From NCBI RefSeq assembly GCF_026262505.1, contig NC_067207.1, forward strand, positions 18,382,082 through 18,446,081: a stretch of DNA of 64,000 nucleotides. Reading direction: 5' to 3'. Below are positions 45,492-55,733 of this stretch, in pieces. The stretch comes from Trichomonas vaginalis G3. Taxonomy: Eukaryota > Parabasalia > Trichomonadida > Trichomonadidae. The notes under the pieces are model-generated. The model saw only the letters and a list, made by a program, of their open reading frames with translations. It was not told the origin of the DNA and searched no databases. Both the position numbers and the translations under genes were made by a program. Each line of letters starts with the position of its first letter. Within the stretch, counting starts at the first letter, position 1.

Positions 45492-46085
45492 TTATGGGAA
45501 AACTTTATTGAGGTGTTCTGTATAATCCTTAACATATTGTTCATAATGAGGATTCTTTGCGACATCATTGAAGGCAATATGAGGAAGTTCCTGATATCCA
45601 ACAAATGTCATGCAGGCTCTGAATGGATATAAAACTTCGTCTGGACCTCTTTGGTTAAAGAATTGGCCTGGTTCGTGTAATGACTCGTATGGTGCATTCC
45701 ATGTTGAAGAAACCATGAATTTCTTATTTTGGCAAAGGCCACCGCTTCCATAAAGCTTTGTTGGATCCTTACGAGTTCTTCCATCTGATTCATAAAGAAT
45801 TCCATGTCCTGCGAAGAAAACTTCATCAATATACTTCTTTACAGTCCATGGAACTTGCATCCACCAAACAGGTACTTGCCAAATAACAACATCAGCCCAT
45901 TTGAATAACTCTAATTCAGCTTTGATGTCGTATTCTTTATCACATTTTGTTGTTTTTACAGGATATCCTTTTTCAACAAGAATCTTCTCTGCAAGCTCTA
46001 CTAAACTTGCTGATAGTTTACCACCTGACATTTGGAAGGCTTTTCCTCCGTTGACAATTAATATGTTTTGCTTCTTTGACTCCAT
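45492..46085 (-). CDS. NAD(P)H oxidoreductase, MdaB/flavodoxin-like, paralogue 1
   Basis: 197 residues from the ATG at 46085. A longer frame exists, but the initiator lies between it and this ATG, and the paralogue has the same length. The flavodoxin-like fold is recognised from NILIVNGGKAF at the N-terminus, WADVVIWQVPVWWMQVPWTV near residues 62-81, and the highly conserved DGRTRKDPTKLYGSGGL block near 100-116. These match bacterial MdaB (modulator of drug activity B), an FAD-dependent NADPH-quinone reductase. The likely role is two-electron reduction of quinones and possibly nitro-drugs in the cytosol. The close match to bacterial MdaB suggests lateral transfer (family knowledge). It is the upstream-duplicated sister of 52379-52972. 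Confidence 0.88.
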   Translation of the reverse strand: MESKKQNILIVNGGKAFQMSGGKLSASLVELAEKILVEKGYPVKTTKCDKEYDIKAELELFKWADVVIWQVPVWWMQVPWTVKKYIDEVFFAGHGILYESDGRTRKDPTKLYGSGGLCQNKKFMVSSTWNAPYESLHEPGQFFNQRGPDEVLYPFRACMTFVGYQELPHIAFNDVAKNPHYEQYVKDYTEHLNKVFP

Positions 46086-46098
46086 CAGTCCGAAGATT

Positions 46099-46107
46099 AA
46101 AAAATGA
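46099..46107 (-). promoter_or_regulatory. Initiator-like element of MdaB paralogue 1
   Basis: Minus-strand TCATTTTTT, about 20 nt before the ATG at 46085. It decides against the longer upstream start, which would begin at or before the transcription start. Confidence 0.65.
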
Positions 46108-46801
46108 ATTGACAAAAAATTGAAAGGTTATCATATTTACAAGTTATCATGATTTTTTATGTCTACAGTTTTGTGATTCTAACTATACGGATGATGTATA
46201 ATATTATTACATTGACTATAGTAAAAAAATTATTGTTCGAATTTTGTGAGAATGTGCCATTCTCTCAATTTTTGAAAACTTTATTCAAAAAATTTTGATA
46301 AATTACCAACTCAGCACAAAACTGTAATTGAATACTCACTAAAGAGGAAAATTATTTTTTTTTGTAAATAAATAAGCTTTTTTCGATGAAGATGATTATC
46401 AAATTATTTTGATATCAAAGTCCTCTCATTATATACATTAATGTACATGATAATGTATTATCTTTACACATAAGAAATATTAATTTTTTAGATATTTCAT
46501 ATGGATTGAAATTATCAAGATAAATAATTGTTTGGAAATTGACATTAACACTGATTGATAAGGAATAGCATCTTTTACAATTATGAATGGCTATCGATGA
46601 TTTTTAAATACCATTGAATATATCGATGTAGTATTTGTGGTTACTTCGCAATTTGCTGAATTCGTTTGGATGAACGTCTTGATCGGACATTATTAATAAT
46701 ACATATTTGGACTTTATCATAAAAAATATCATTTAAATTTATCATAAGAAAAAATCCTATGTTATGCATGTGGAAAACAATGACTTCAAAGATTTCGGAT
46801 A
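46108..46801. other. AT-rich intergenic region
   Basis: No ORF, RNA gene or repeat recognised. It ends at a TA dinucleotide bordering the possible TIR element. Confidence 0.5.
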
Positions 46802-48204
46802 CCCTCAATTTTTGACTTTTGCAACTTTTTCATGACCCCTTACCCAGGTATCTAAAATACCATTTATCGCCTGAAAAGCACCCTTAATTTATGCCAATTG
46901 AAAAAATAAAGATATGTTTAGAATGCTGATATGATGGAGAATCATGCTGCATCATTATTGGCCAGCAATATATAATATTTAAGAAATCTACGAGATTATC
47001 TGATTTCATGAAACTCAATGTATACTAAGTTTCAGACTTTGAAATTTTAACATGTTGATATGAGTACATAGGGTTTATGATTCCAGTCATTTATTTAAAA
47101 AATTACAAAAATGAATTAATATGATGTGAGTAACAATGGTAATAAACGCTTAATTACTAATATATTATTTCTTGGTAGGAATGAAATGTTTTGGTGACAT
47201 TTATAGAAGTTAAGCTGAGAATCAAAAATGCAAAAATTATTTTAAATATTACAAGCATTATTTGATGTCATTGAGTTTAGAGTCGTGTAGATATATGAGT
47301 ACAATATGTTATTGATGTATATATGCAATAATTGTGAAAATGAAATGTGAATCTCAAGATGAGTTGCATGTTACTGCGCTATAATTTGAATTCAATACGT
47401 ACATAACATTACTAAATGTATTTTAAGATAATACAAAAAATTAAGCTTGCAAAAAGATATCGAAATGTAATTTTCATTAGATTCAAATTTCTGAATAGAT
47501 TTTGATTTTAACTATTGATGAGTTTGTCAAACCTCTATAATAATAGAATGTAGAACTAATTAAATATAATTAATAAAAAAATACAAATTTAAGTGATATT
47601 ATAAGAGATATATGTGATGTTACCAATATGATATGATATTGGAGAACTGATAGAATTGTGATGTGAGACTAAATATGATTTTATTATGAATAGGAGAATA
47701 ATATTAGAAGAATTTCTTGAATTTAATGTATCTGAATATGTAATTGGGCATATATTCTATATATATATTGGTAGGTTAACTAGAAATAAGAAGATGAAAG
47801 ATTGTTAATGAATAATATGAGATTAAGCGAAAATATATTGTTCTAATAGATGAGTGTTGAGATCCAATATATATGAAGAGGGATATGTGAGAGGAAATAT
47901 GTATATTTAATAAAATAAGCGATGAGAGAAAAAATAACAAAGATTTATATGAAATTTTGAGTATTGAAAAAGCTCGATTAGTGATTTTATGTCTGTTAAA
48001 GGAATAGATATTCTAGGAGAAAGATAAATTGAATTAAAGAAGAATAAAAAAAGTTGATTAAGATTGATAAAAATATTGAATTGTATGACAATGGAAAGAA
48101 GGAATAAATTGGTGTTGGTATGACGGTATCATTTCGGGAGACATTGCCTCTGCATGTCTCCCAGAATGAGACAATCTTCTGCAATCAGAATGTGATTGCA
48201 AAAC

Positions 48205-49075
48205 TTTGACCGACAAGAGTGTATTGTGCACTCCTGTCGGTCGCAGTGTCTCATTCTGGGAGACATTGCCTCTGCATGTCTCCCAGAATGGAACAATGTT
48301 CCGCATTGATAACTTGAACGCGGAAGTTTGACCGACAAGAGTGTATTGTGCACTCCTGTCGGTCGCAGTGTCTCATTCTCGGACATTGCCTCTGCATGTC
48401 TCCCAGAATGGAACAATGTTCCGCATTGATAACTTGAACGCGGAAGTTTGACCGACAAGAGTGTATTGTGCACTCCTGTCGGTCGCAGTGTCTCATTCTG
48501 GGAGACATTGCCTCTGCATGTCTCCCAGAATGGAACAATGTTCCGCATTGATAACTTGAACGCGGAAGTTTGACCGACAAGAGTGTATTGTGCACTCCTG
48601 TCGGTCGCAGTGTCTCATTCTGGGAGACATTGCCTCTGCATGTCTCCCAGAATGGAACAATGTTCCGCATTGATAACTTGAACGCGGAAGTTTGACCGAC
48701 AAGAGTGTATTGTGCACTCCTGTCGGTCGCAGTGTCTCATTCTGGGAGACATTGCCTCTGCATGTCTCCCAGAATGGAACAATGTTCCGCATTGATAACT
48801 TGAACGCGGAAGTTTGACCGACAAGAGTGTATTGTGCACTCCTGTCGGTCGCAGTGTCTCATTCTGGGAGACATTGCCTCTGCATGTCTCCCAGAATGGA
48901 ACAATGTTCCGCATTGATAACTTGAACGCGGAAGTTTGACCGACAAGAGTGTATTGTGCACTCCTGTCGGTCGCAGTGTCTCATTCTGGGAGACATTGCC
49001 TCTGCATGTCTCCCAGAATGGAACAATGTTCCGCATTGATAACTTGAACGCGGAAGTTTGACCGACAAGAGTGCA
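48205..49075. repeat. 122-bp tandem array, about seven copies
   Basis: Units are near-identical; one near 48370 lacks four bases in the second hairpin. Hairpins per unit: GACCGACAAGAGTG with CACTCCTGTCGGTC; ATTCTGGGAGACAT with ATGTCTCCCAGAAT; TTCCGC with GCGGAA. Confidence 0.9.
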
Positions 49076-50144
49076 TTATCCAATCTTTTTTGTCATATAC
49101 CTCAACCCACAAAGACAAAACCTTACATAAAATAGGTAAACTTTGGTTTTCACTTAATAATGTTTATTTTTAATTTTTTGTTCTTTATATAACTTTTTCT
49201 TCTACTAAACTATTTTACAGACTCTACTGAGCTATCCTCACATATATACCTGTGACAATAACACATATATACTCCCTTCATATTCTGATCTCATGACATA
49301 TTACAGCACAAACTATAATTATACAACATACCTCATAAAGTCTGATTTTACCCCTATCTAAGCGTTCAAAACCTATTTTCCCGCGTAATCTGATTCTTCT
49401 GGCTCTGCTGATTCGATTTCTGCTGTCAGATCGTGAAAATATGCATCACACAATGAGATAAACACAAAATACACAACTTAATATTTTCCTTAAAATTGTC
49501 AATTCCTCGATCTTGACATATTTATTATTTCCTCCGTTTTCCCTCACAAATATATTTAATTTTCTGAATAAGACGTATAATAAAATGAATATCTTAAAAA
49601 CTAAAATACAAAATTAATGTTGGGTAATGACTAGATATAGTATGCACTTTTGAATTCATACATTTTTTGAAAAAATTGTATTTTCAAAAAAAGATGTTGT
49701 TTCAGTATGAACTTGAAGAGAAATTTTAAGGAAAATATTAAGTTGTGTATTTTGTGTTTATCTCATTGTGTGATGCATATTTTCACGATCTGACAGCAGA
49801 AATCGAATCAGCAGAGCCAGAAGAATCAGATTACGCGGGAAAATAGGTTTTGAACGCTTAGATAGGGGTAAAATCAGACTTTATGAGGTATGTTGTATAA
49901 TTATAGTTTGTGCTGTAATATGTCATGAGATCAGAATATGAAGGGAGTATATATGTGTTATTGTCACAGGTATATATGTGAGGATAGCTCAGTAGATTCT
50001 GTAAAATAGTTTAGTAGAAGAAAAAGTTATATAAAGAACAAAAAATTAAAAATAAACATTATTAAGTGAAAACCAAAGTTTACCTATTTTATGTAAGGTT
50101 TTGTCTTTGTGGGTTGAGGTATATGACAAAAAAGATTGGAATGC

Positions 50145-50567
50145 ACTCTTGTCGGTCAAACTTCCGCGTTCAAGTTATCAATGCGGAACATTGTTCCATT
50201 CTGGGAGACATGCAGAGACAATGTCTCCCAGAATGAGACACTGCGACCGACAGGAGTGCACAATACACTCTTGTCGGTCAAACTTCCGCGTTCAAGTTAT
50301 CAATGCGGAACATTGTTCCATTCTGGGAGACATGCAGAGGCAATGTCTCCCAGAATGAGACACTGCGACCGACAGGAGTGCACAATACACTCTTGTCGGT
50401 CAAACTTCCGCGTTCAAGTTATCAATGCGGAACATTGTTCCATTCTGGGAGACATGCAGAGGCAATGTCTCCCAGAATGAGACACTGCGACCGACAGGAG
50501 TGCACAATACACTCTTGTCGGTCAAACTTCCGCGTTCAAGTTATCAATGCGGAACAGTGTCTCATTC
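50145..50567. repeat. 122-bp tandem array, inverted, about 3.4 copies
   Basis: The same unit as at 48205-49075 on the opposite strand, ending abruptly near 50567 within a unit. Confidence 0.9.
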
Positions 50568-50795
50568 GAGGAGCCCTCGAAAAGAACCTCACATCGACTC
50601 TCTCTTTCCGGCATCTTTACCGCATAGAAAACTGCTCGTTCGCAACTTTGTGTGCAATCTAAGAGATGATTGCGGTAAAGATGCCGGGAAGATTGATGCT
50701 GCAGCCCCAGGCCGCACTCAGATTTCATCCCGCTACACAATTGTTCATCCAACAACTGTCATAGAGGTTGAAATTTTCGACCAGAAGTGAAACAT
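50568..50795. other. GC-richer stretch with a 17-bp inverted repeat
   Basis: CCGGCATCTTTACCGCA near 50610 and TGCGGTAAAGATGCCGG near 50670 form a perfect inverted pair about 50 bp apart. The stretch differs in base composition from its AT-rich surroundings. An open frame ends with CNLRDDCGKDAGKIDAAAPG, then GRTQISSRYTIVHP, before a TGA at 50788. This could be the tail of a lost gene, but no family was recognised. Confidence 0.4.
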
Positions 50796-52324
50796 ATCAT
50801 TTTTAAGACTGCGGCGCGCAAGCAAGTTTGAACCTTTCAAGGGTGATCAGTCCTTTACTCATTTCAAGACCTCTTGTTGCCTGATAAAACGATACTTCCT
50901 TCCTTGTGGGCCATTGAAAACCGCCCAAACCGTCACAACTTGCTTCCTAAATTTTATTTGCGGAGTAATTATCATGCATATTTTATCGGATAATAATATC
51001 AAAGCTAAATTTCATATTATTTTTTAAAGATATGCATTTTCTGTCTAAATTTATTTTTTCTGTTTCCAATTCACGGAATAATATTCTTACAAGCATATAC
51101 ATAGCTAATATATATCATTTTAATAATAATAAAACCAAAATGATGTATTCTTCATATAGTTATTTAAAATTCGTTAACTAGAATTGTATTCAGAACGAGG
51201 CAAAGTTAGGAGATACATAAAAACCAATAACTTGATAAGTGATACCTTTTTTCCTGATATATCTATATGTGTTAATGTCAAACACGATTTGGAAAAATTA
51301 ATTCTTTAAATCGGCTTAAGAATAAGACCAACATCAAAAGCATGGCAAATAAATTAATAAATCAATGTTTAATTACCGATTCATGCATTTTTTTCAAAAT
51401 TTCAAATTTCAAATTTTTGTTTCTCCAAAATATTAATTGTTTCCACTAGATTAACAAATAAACAATAAATTGGATTAATGTAATGCCCAATCATTCATTT
51501 TAAATTTTAGATTTAAAACAATATTTTTCTCCATATTATTATAACATGAATCGCTATGATATAAGAAATATATTTTCAATATTGAAATTGAAAAATTCTA
51601 AAATTTTTGAATTTCAATTTGAGTGTGATGATCGATAACATATATTTTTTAATTAAAATCTTGTGTCGCTATCATATAAATATACTATTTCTAAATTAAA
51701 AATAGAAAAAAGTACTATTTAATGATGAAATTGCAAATAATATCAATATATATATATATTCATGCTGATATATTTTGGGAACAGATTGGCAATCACATAA
51801 ATAGGATTGTGTTAGTTTGTCATGGATATAAAACAAATTTCCGAGCTAATTGAGCGAATTTAAATCACAAACACTTATATTTTCTATTACAAGGTATATT
51901 TGTAATATACAACCAGTAAATAGCTTTCTCTAACTTTTACCAGCTTAGATGATAGCAAATTAGATACGAATTTCATGACCCCTCACCAAATTCCACTAAA
52001 ACATATACAAATAAAAGTACTAAGTGGGTATCATCTAACCCTAGAATTATAGCTCCTAGAACTCATCCTAGATGGTAGTTCTGGAAAAACACCTGGTTTT
52101 TGGAGTTGCAAAAGTTAAAAATTGAGGGTAAATGCAGAACCATTTGTTGATTACACTGGACTCACAGCATTAGAAATAAATTTTCTTATAAGAGAATGAT
52201 AATAATATAGTATGGGAGAGAAAAAAATATCGAATTTGATTTTATAATTTTGATAATTTATTAGATTTTATTCATGATCTGGAGCTCTATATGGTAACAT
52301 TACTAGATTTATCATTTATTCTAA
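50796..52324. other. AT-rich gene-free region
   Basis: No gene found. Near 51974 TTCATGACCCCT repeats a motif found at 46829, inside the other end of the possible TIR element. Short AT microsatellites occur, such as TA runs near 51750. Confidence 0.5.
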
Positions 52325-52378
52325 TTGCTATATTATTGTAGAAATAAAAAGGGGGTTACACCATTTCTACCCCCATTT

Positions 52379-52972
52379 TTATGGGAAAACCTTGTTGAGG
52401 TGTTCTGTGTATGTTTTAACATATTGCTCGTATTGTGGGTTCTTAATTACATCATTGAAAGCTATATGTGGGAGCTCTTGAAACGCAAGCATACCCATGC
52501 AAGCTCTGAATGGATATAAAACTTCGTCTGGACCTCTTTGATTGAAGAATTGGCCTGGTTCGTGTAATGACTCATATGGTGCATTCCATGTTGAAGAAAT
52601 CATAAATTTCTTATTTTGACAAAGTCCTCCACTTCCGTAGAGTTTCGTTGGATCTTTACGAGTTCTTCCATCTGATTCATAGAGAACTCCATGTCCTTCA
52701 TAGAATACTTCGTCGATGTATTTCTTCACAGTCCATGGAACTTGTTGCCACCAAACAGGAATTTGCCAAATAACAACATCTGCCCAAACGAACAAGTTTA
52801 ATTCTTCTTTGGTATCATAATCTTTGTCGCATTTTGTTCTCTTTACTTGATAACCTTTTTCGACCAAAATCTTTTCTGCGAGTTCAACTAAACTAGTTGA
52901 GAGTTTGCCACCTACCGAATAGAATGCTTTACCTCCATCGATAATTAATATGTTTTGCTTCTTTGTTTCCAT
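52379..52972 (-). CDS. NAD(P)H oxidoreductase, MdaB/flavodoxin-like, paralogue 2
   Basis: 197 residues, about 85-90% identical by eye to the gene at 45492-46085, including WADVVIWQIPVWWQQVPWTV and DGRTRKDPTKLYGSGGL. The same length and same initiator position support the chosen start in both. Differences lie mainly near the N-terminus (SVGG against QMSGG) and near residue 165 (GMLAFQELPH against TFVGYQELPH). The expected activity is FAD-dependent quinone reduction by NAD(P)H. The pair is a tandem duplication on the same strand, now separated by about 6.3 kb of repeats and AT-rich DNA. Confidence 0.88.
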   Translation of the reverse strand: METKKQNILIIDGGKAFYSVGGKLSTSLVELAEKILVEKGYQVKRTKCDKDYDTKEELNLFVWADVVIWQIPVWWQQVPWTVKKYIDEVFYEGHGVLYESDGRTRKDPTKLYGSGGLCQNKKFMISSTWNAPYESLHEPGQFFNQRGPDEVLYPFRACMGMLAFQELPHIAFNDVIKNPQYEQYVKTYTEHLNKVFP

Positions 52973-52985
52973 CAGTCAGAATAGT

Positions 52986-52994
52986 GGGAAATGA
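52986..52994 (-). promoter_or_regulatory. Initiator-like element of MdaB paralogue 2
   Basis: Minus-strand TCATTTCCC about 21 nt before the ATG, at the same distance as in paralogue 1. Confidence 0.6.
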
Positions 52995-53484
52995 GTTGAA
53001 AAAAAATTGAACGGGTGAATTCTTTTGAATCAAAATTTTTATAAAAGTGACATTCAAAAAGTGGCCAGAACAATAATATGAGTTCGACACTCTCCAGTAT
53101 TCCATTGCTATTTGACATAGACCAGAAGCTACAATTTCATATCCAATTTTTTAAAGAATGCATTTTTAATGATTAAAATATTATATTGATTTCAGAAAAC
53201 ATTTTCATGATTCTGATTCAATTTTAATTAATCTGGCTATGATAATTTTATCAACAAATCTCTTTAATAAAAGGAATAATATCAATATTTCCTTCGTTAA
53301 GAGAATCTATGTGATTTTGGCACTAAGGTTTTATCAAGTAAAGACAACAAATTGTAATGCATCAACCTTATTCTAACGATTATTTAGAATCATATTTTTA
53401 AATTAGAATCATTAGAATGTAATCAATTTCATGAAAAATGATGTAATCATATAAGCATGGTGTTAAATTTTACTTACTAGAAAT
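52995..53484. other. AT-rich intergenic region between MdaB paralogue 2 and glucokinase
   Basis: No ORF or repeat recognised. It lies upstream of MdaB paralogue 2 and downstream of glucokinase, both on the minus strand. Confidence 0.5.
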
Positions 53485-54612
53485 TCAATCAGCCTTATTA
53501 GCGATTGCGTGTGCCATGTAGTCTGTTCCGAGAATGTTGAAGTTGAGAACAGACTTCTGAGAGTAGACACGAACTCCTGTCATCCAGTCTGGTCTGATGA
53601 ACTCGTAGAATTCTTCTTCGAGTTCCTTAGCGATAGACATAACGAATGCATGGTTCTTAACCTGGTTATCAAGAGAAAGAACGCAAGACTCGCAAGAAAG
53701 TGATGTAGCGATTGCCTTAGCAGCTCTAAGGTAGAAGATGTAATGTGCACGAAGAGCAGCATGGGCATCCTTCTCGCCAGCGATAGCTCTCTTGGCAACA
53801 TCACCAGCATCGATCTTATCGAGTGGTAGCATTTCTCCTGTTTCCTTGTGATGGTAGAATTGATAAACAAGTTGAAGACCACGGCCAGAGCAGATATCTT
53901 CGTATTCTGGATCGAGTTTGCCTTGGTAGTAGTGGTTGGAAACGTGCTGGATGAGGTCCTGCTCGTCCTTGAAGTATTTATGCTTCTCCATATTTGGAGA
54001 AATTTGGACGTGGCCAAGTTCTGTTGGAAGAACAAGTGGTGTCTTAAGGAGTGGTGTGCGTGTAACAAGTGCAGCGCCGAGGCCAGAGCCCATAGCAAGA
54101 ACTGCTGTTCTGCCCTTAGCAAGAATTGGGCCTGTTGGAGCTCTGTCTGTGAAGAGTTGAACGAAGTTCTCCTCAAGGATTGATTGTTCATGGGCGGCGA
54201 TAACACCATAAGCTCCTGCTTCAAGATCATTAAGGAAGTAAGAGCGATCCTTTGGGAAAAGTCCCTTTGGAAGCTGAGAGATGGATAATGTACGTCCCTC
54301 AGCTGGTCCTTGCCAGTTTGTTAAAATAACTTGGTTATTCTTGATTGGGCCTGCGACGGCGATAGCGGCACCAAGGCAAACTGTTGTTGGTTCGACCTGC
54401 TGTATTTTGGCCTGAAGGTCCAAGAGAACCTTAAGGAGATCTGCTGTTGTCTGAGCCTTTGCGTGGCCAAGATCAACATAACGAGAAGAATCATGGAAAT
54501 CAGAAAGCCTGACGCGGAGACCAGAACCGCCGACATCGCAGCCGAGGCAGATTGGAAGTGTTGTACCTGTCTTCCATTCCTTGATTTGCTGAATTGGTTC
54601 GATTGGGAACAT
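53485..54612 (-). CDS. Glucokinase, bacterial Glk type
   Basis: 375 residues. It phosphorylates glucose to glucose-6-phosphate with ATP, the first step of cytosolic glycolysis. ATP site: LGCDVGGSGLRVRL near residue 25. Sugar-binding and catalytic stretch: FLNDLEAGAYGVIAAH near residue 127, with the catalytic aspartate in N-D-L-E-A. Adenosine/phosphate motif: LAMGSGLGAALV near residue 173. Then LPTELGHVQISP and CSGRGLQLVYQF, both typical of the bacterial glucokinase family (PF02685) rather than eukaryotic hexokinase. Trichomonas glucokinase is known to be of this type and about this size. Codon third positions are richer in G/C than in neighbouring genes, as expected for a highly expressed gene. 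Start fixed by an initiator 14 nt upstream. Confidence 0.95.
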   Translation of the reverse strand: MFPIEPIQQIKEWKTGTTLPICLGCDVGGSGLRVRLSDFHDSSRYVDLGHAKAQTTADLLKVLLDLQAKIQQVEPTTVCLGAAIAVAGPIKNNQVILTNWQGPAEGRTLSISQLPKGLFPKDRSYFLNDLEAGAYGVIAAHEQSILEENFVQLFTDRAPTGPILAKGRTAVLAMGSGLGAALVTRTPLLKTPLVLPTELGHVQISPNMEKHKYFKDEQDLIQHVSNHYYQGKLDPEYEDICSGRGLQLVYQFYHHKETGEMLPLDKIDAGDVAKRAIAGEKDAHAALRAHYIFYLRAAKAIATSLSCESCVLSLDNQVKNHAFVMSIAKELEEEFYEFIRPDWMTGVRVYSQKSVLNFNILGTDYMAHAIANKAD

Positions 54613-54617
54613 TCCTC

Positions 54618-54627
54618 AAAAAAATGA
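54618..54627 (-). promoter_or_regulatory. Initiator of glucokinase
   Basis: Minus-strand TCATTTTTTT. The expected +1 A is 14 nt before the ATG, typical for Trichomonas. Confidence 0.75.
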
Positions 54628-55022
54628 ACTGGATCTCTCAAATTGATACGATTTTATGCCCAATTTAATTGAATTATTAACAGATTGTAGTGTTCCTAAT
54701 GGCACCAAAATTCATGATTGAAATTTTGAGAGATTTATCCAAAACATTAAGAATTCATGTGATGGGTGTTTAAACCTTATGGATTCTTCCAAAAAGTTTG
54801 TCTAGATTAATTAAATAATATCTGATAAAACTTCACTTCTTTGAAATAAATCTCTTTCAAATTTGAATAATGAGTGGCCAGTTATATAAGAGTAGGGGTA
54901 ATTTTAGCTAAAAGTGACACGCCCGTGAAGGGTGTGATTACCGATCGGTAATTTCGACAGTTTAGAATTTAAAATTTTTTATGGAACTGTTGCGAGTTTC
55001 ATAAAGAATTTAAGGAATATAA

Positions 55023-55219
55023 GCAAAGATTTGAATCAAAATTTTAGACCCAAGCCGCTCGATTCGCTCGCGGCTTCCGCGAATTACAGATCAGCAAAGA
55101 TTTGAATCAAAATCTTCGAACTAAGCCGATCGCTTCGCTCGCGGCTTCCGCGAATTACAGATCAGCAAAGATTTGAATCAAAATCTTCGAACTAAGCCGA
55201 TCGCTTCGCTCGCGGCTTT
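55023..55219. repeat. 71-bp tandem repeat, about 2.8 copies
   Basis: GCAAAGATTTGAATCAAAAT starts copies at 55023, 55094 and 55165. Each carries a GC-rich block (GCCGATCGCTTCGCTCGCGG) that is itself partly self-complementary. Confidence 0.9.
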
Positions 55220-55320
55220 CTTTATTATTTTAAATTTGCATATTTCCATCAAAAGTTCATCAGGTAAAAAATTTTGTTTATTTTTACTAAGAAAAAAAAG
55301 GTTTTTGATAATAAATTTAT

Positions 55321-55555
55321 TTTATTTCGAAAAAGTAGCAATAATCGTAAAAGGGTATTGATAGGCTTGCTAAAGTAACTAATTTTAGCTGTCAAATACT
55401 TTTGTATTTTGAAGTAAATTAGTATAAATTTGTTTTTACTTTTATTTCGAAAAAGTAGCAATAATCGTAAAAGGGTATTGATAGGCTTGCTAAAGTAACT
55501 AATTTTAGCTGTCAAATACTTTTGTATTTTGAAGTAAATTAGTATAAATTTGATA
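55321..55555. repeat. 120-bp tandem duplication
   Basis: TTTATTTCGAAAAAGTAGCA begins exact copies at 55321 and 55441. Confidence 0.9.
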
Positions 55556-55593
55556 TTATTTTAATTCCCTTTGAAAACCTCAATTTTCCATAC

Positions 55594-55655
55594 AGAGGGA
55601 ACGGGAATAGCATCCAATATTCCCTGAGAATGGTTGCGCATTCTCAGTTCCCTCT
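55594..55655. other. Perfect three-way-junction (T-shaped) sequence
   Basis: Outer stem AGAGGGAAC / GTTCCCTCT (55594-55602 and 55647-55655). First arm GGGAATA / TATTCCC (55603-55609, 55618-55624, loop of 8). Second arm TGAGAATG / CATTCTCA (55625-55632, 55639-55646, loop of 6). The three stems abut with no unpaired base at the junction; all 24 pairs are perfect. Confidence 0.8.
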
Positions 55656-55733
55656 ATATTTCGAACGAAGCTCTCATCGGTCTTTTTTTTTAATACTAAA
55701 CGTTTTTTTCCCCTGTCACTTTTAGCTAAAATT

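Larger units (their letters stand above)
48133..50567. mobile_element. Foldback element with arms of 122-bp tandem repeats
   Basis: The left arm (about 48133-49075) holds about seven 122-bp units; the right arm (about 50145-50567) holds about 3.4 units in inverted orientation. Between them lie unique inverted sequences (49068-49497 and 49722-50152, nearly identical) around a loop of about 224 bp (49498-49721). Each 122-bp unit consists of three consecutive hairpins. Open frames through the array, such as those cycling through RPTGVHNTLLSVK, are repeat translations. The layout resembles the Foldback (FB) elements of Drosophila: long inverted repeats built of tandem sub-repeats. No coding capacity is visible. 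Confidence 0.8.
46802..52128. mobile_element. Possible TA-flanked TIR element containing the foldback element
   Basis: CCCTCAATTTTTGACTTTTG (46802 onward) and CAAAAGTTAAAAATTGAGGG (ending 52128) are inverted, with one mismatch over about 24 bp. Both are bordered by TA (46800-46801 and 52129-52130), as expected of a Tc1/mariner-type element. The interior has no transposase: only AT-rich DNA and the 122-bp foldback structure. If real, the element is non-autonomous or gutted, with a nested insertion. Confidence 0.4.
54900..55733. mobile_element. MITE-like element with perfect 20-bp terminal inverted repeats
   Basis: AATTTTAGCTAAAAGTGACA (54900-54919) is perfectly inverted at 55714-55733. Inside are a 16-bp palindrome (ATTACCGATCGGTAAT, near 54940), a 71-bp tandem repeat (55023-55219), a 120-bp tandem repeat (about 55321-55555) and a three-way-junction sequence (55594-55655). 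No coding capacity. The terminal repeats read outward as TGTCACTTTTAGCTAAAATT and include an initiator-like TCACTTTT. Confidence 0.7.

Noticed and set aside
49375-49440. Acidic peptide-like frame (DLTAEIESAEPEESDYAGK) in the arms of the foldback element
   Set aside because: It has no start codon and no coding context; the resemblance to a protein tail is probably chance.
48058-50790. Overlapping ORFs of 74-139 codons in the 122-bp arrays
   Set aside because: Pure repeat translations; the DNA is better explained by hairpin units than by coding.
53580-54230. Second long frame overlapping glucokinase
   Set aside because: A shadow frame caused by the gene's biased codons; no domain match.
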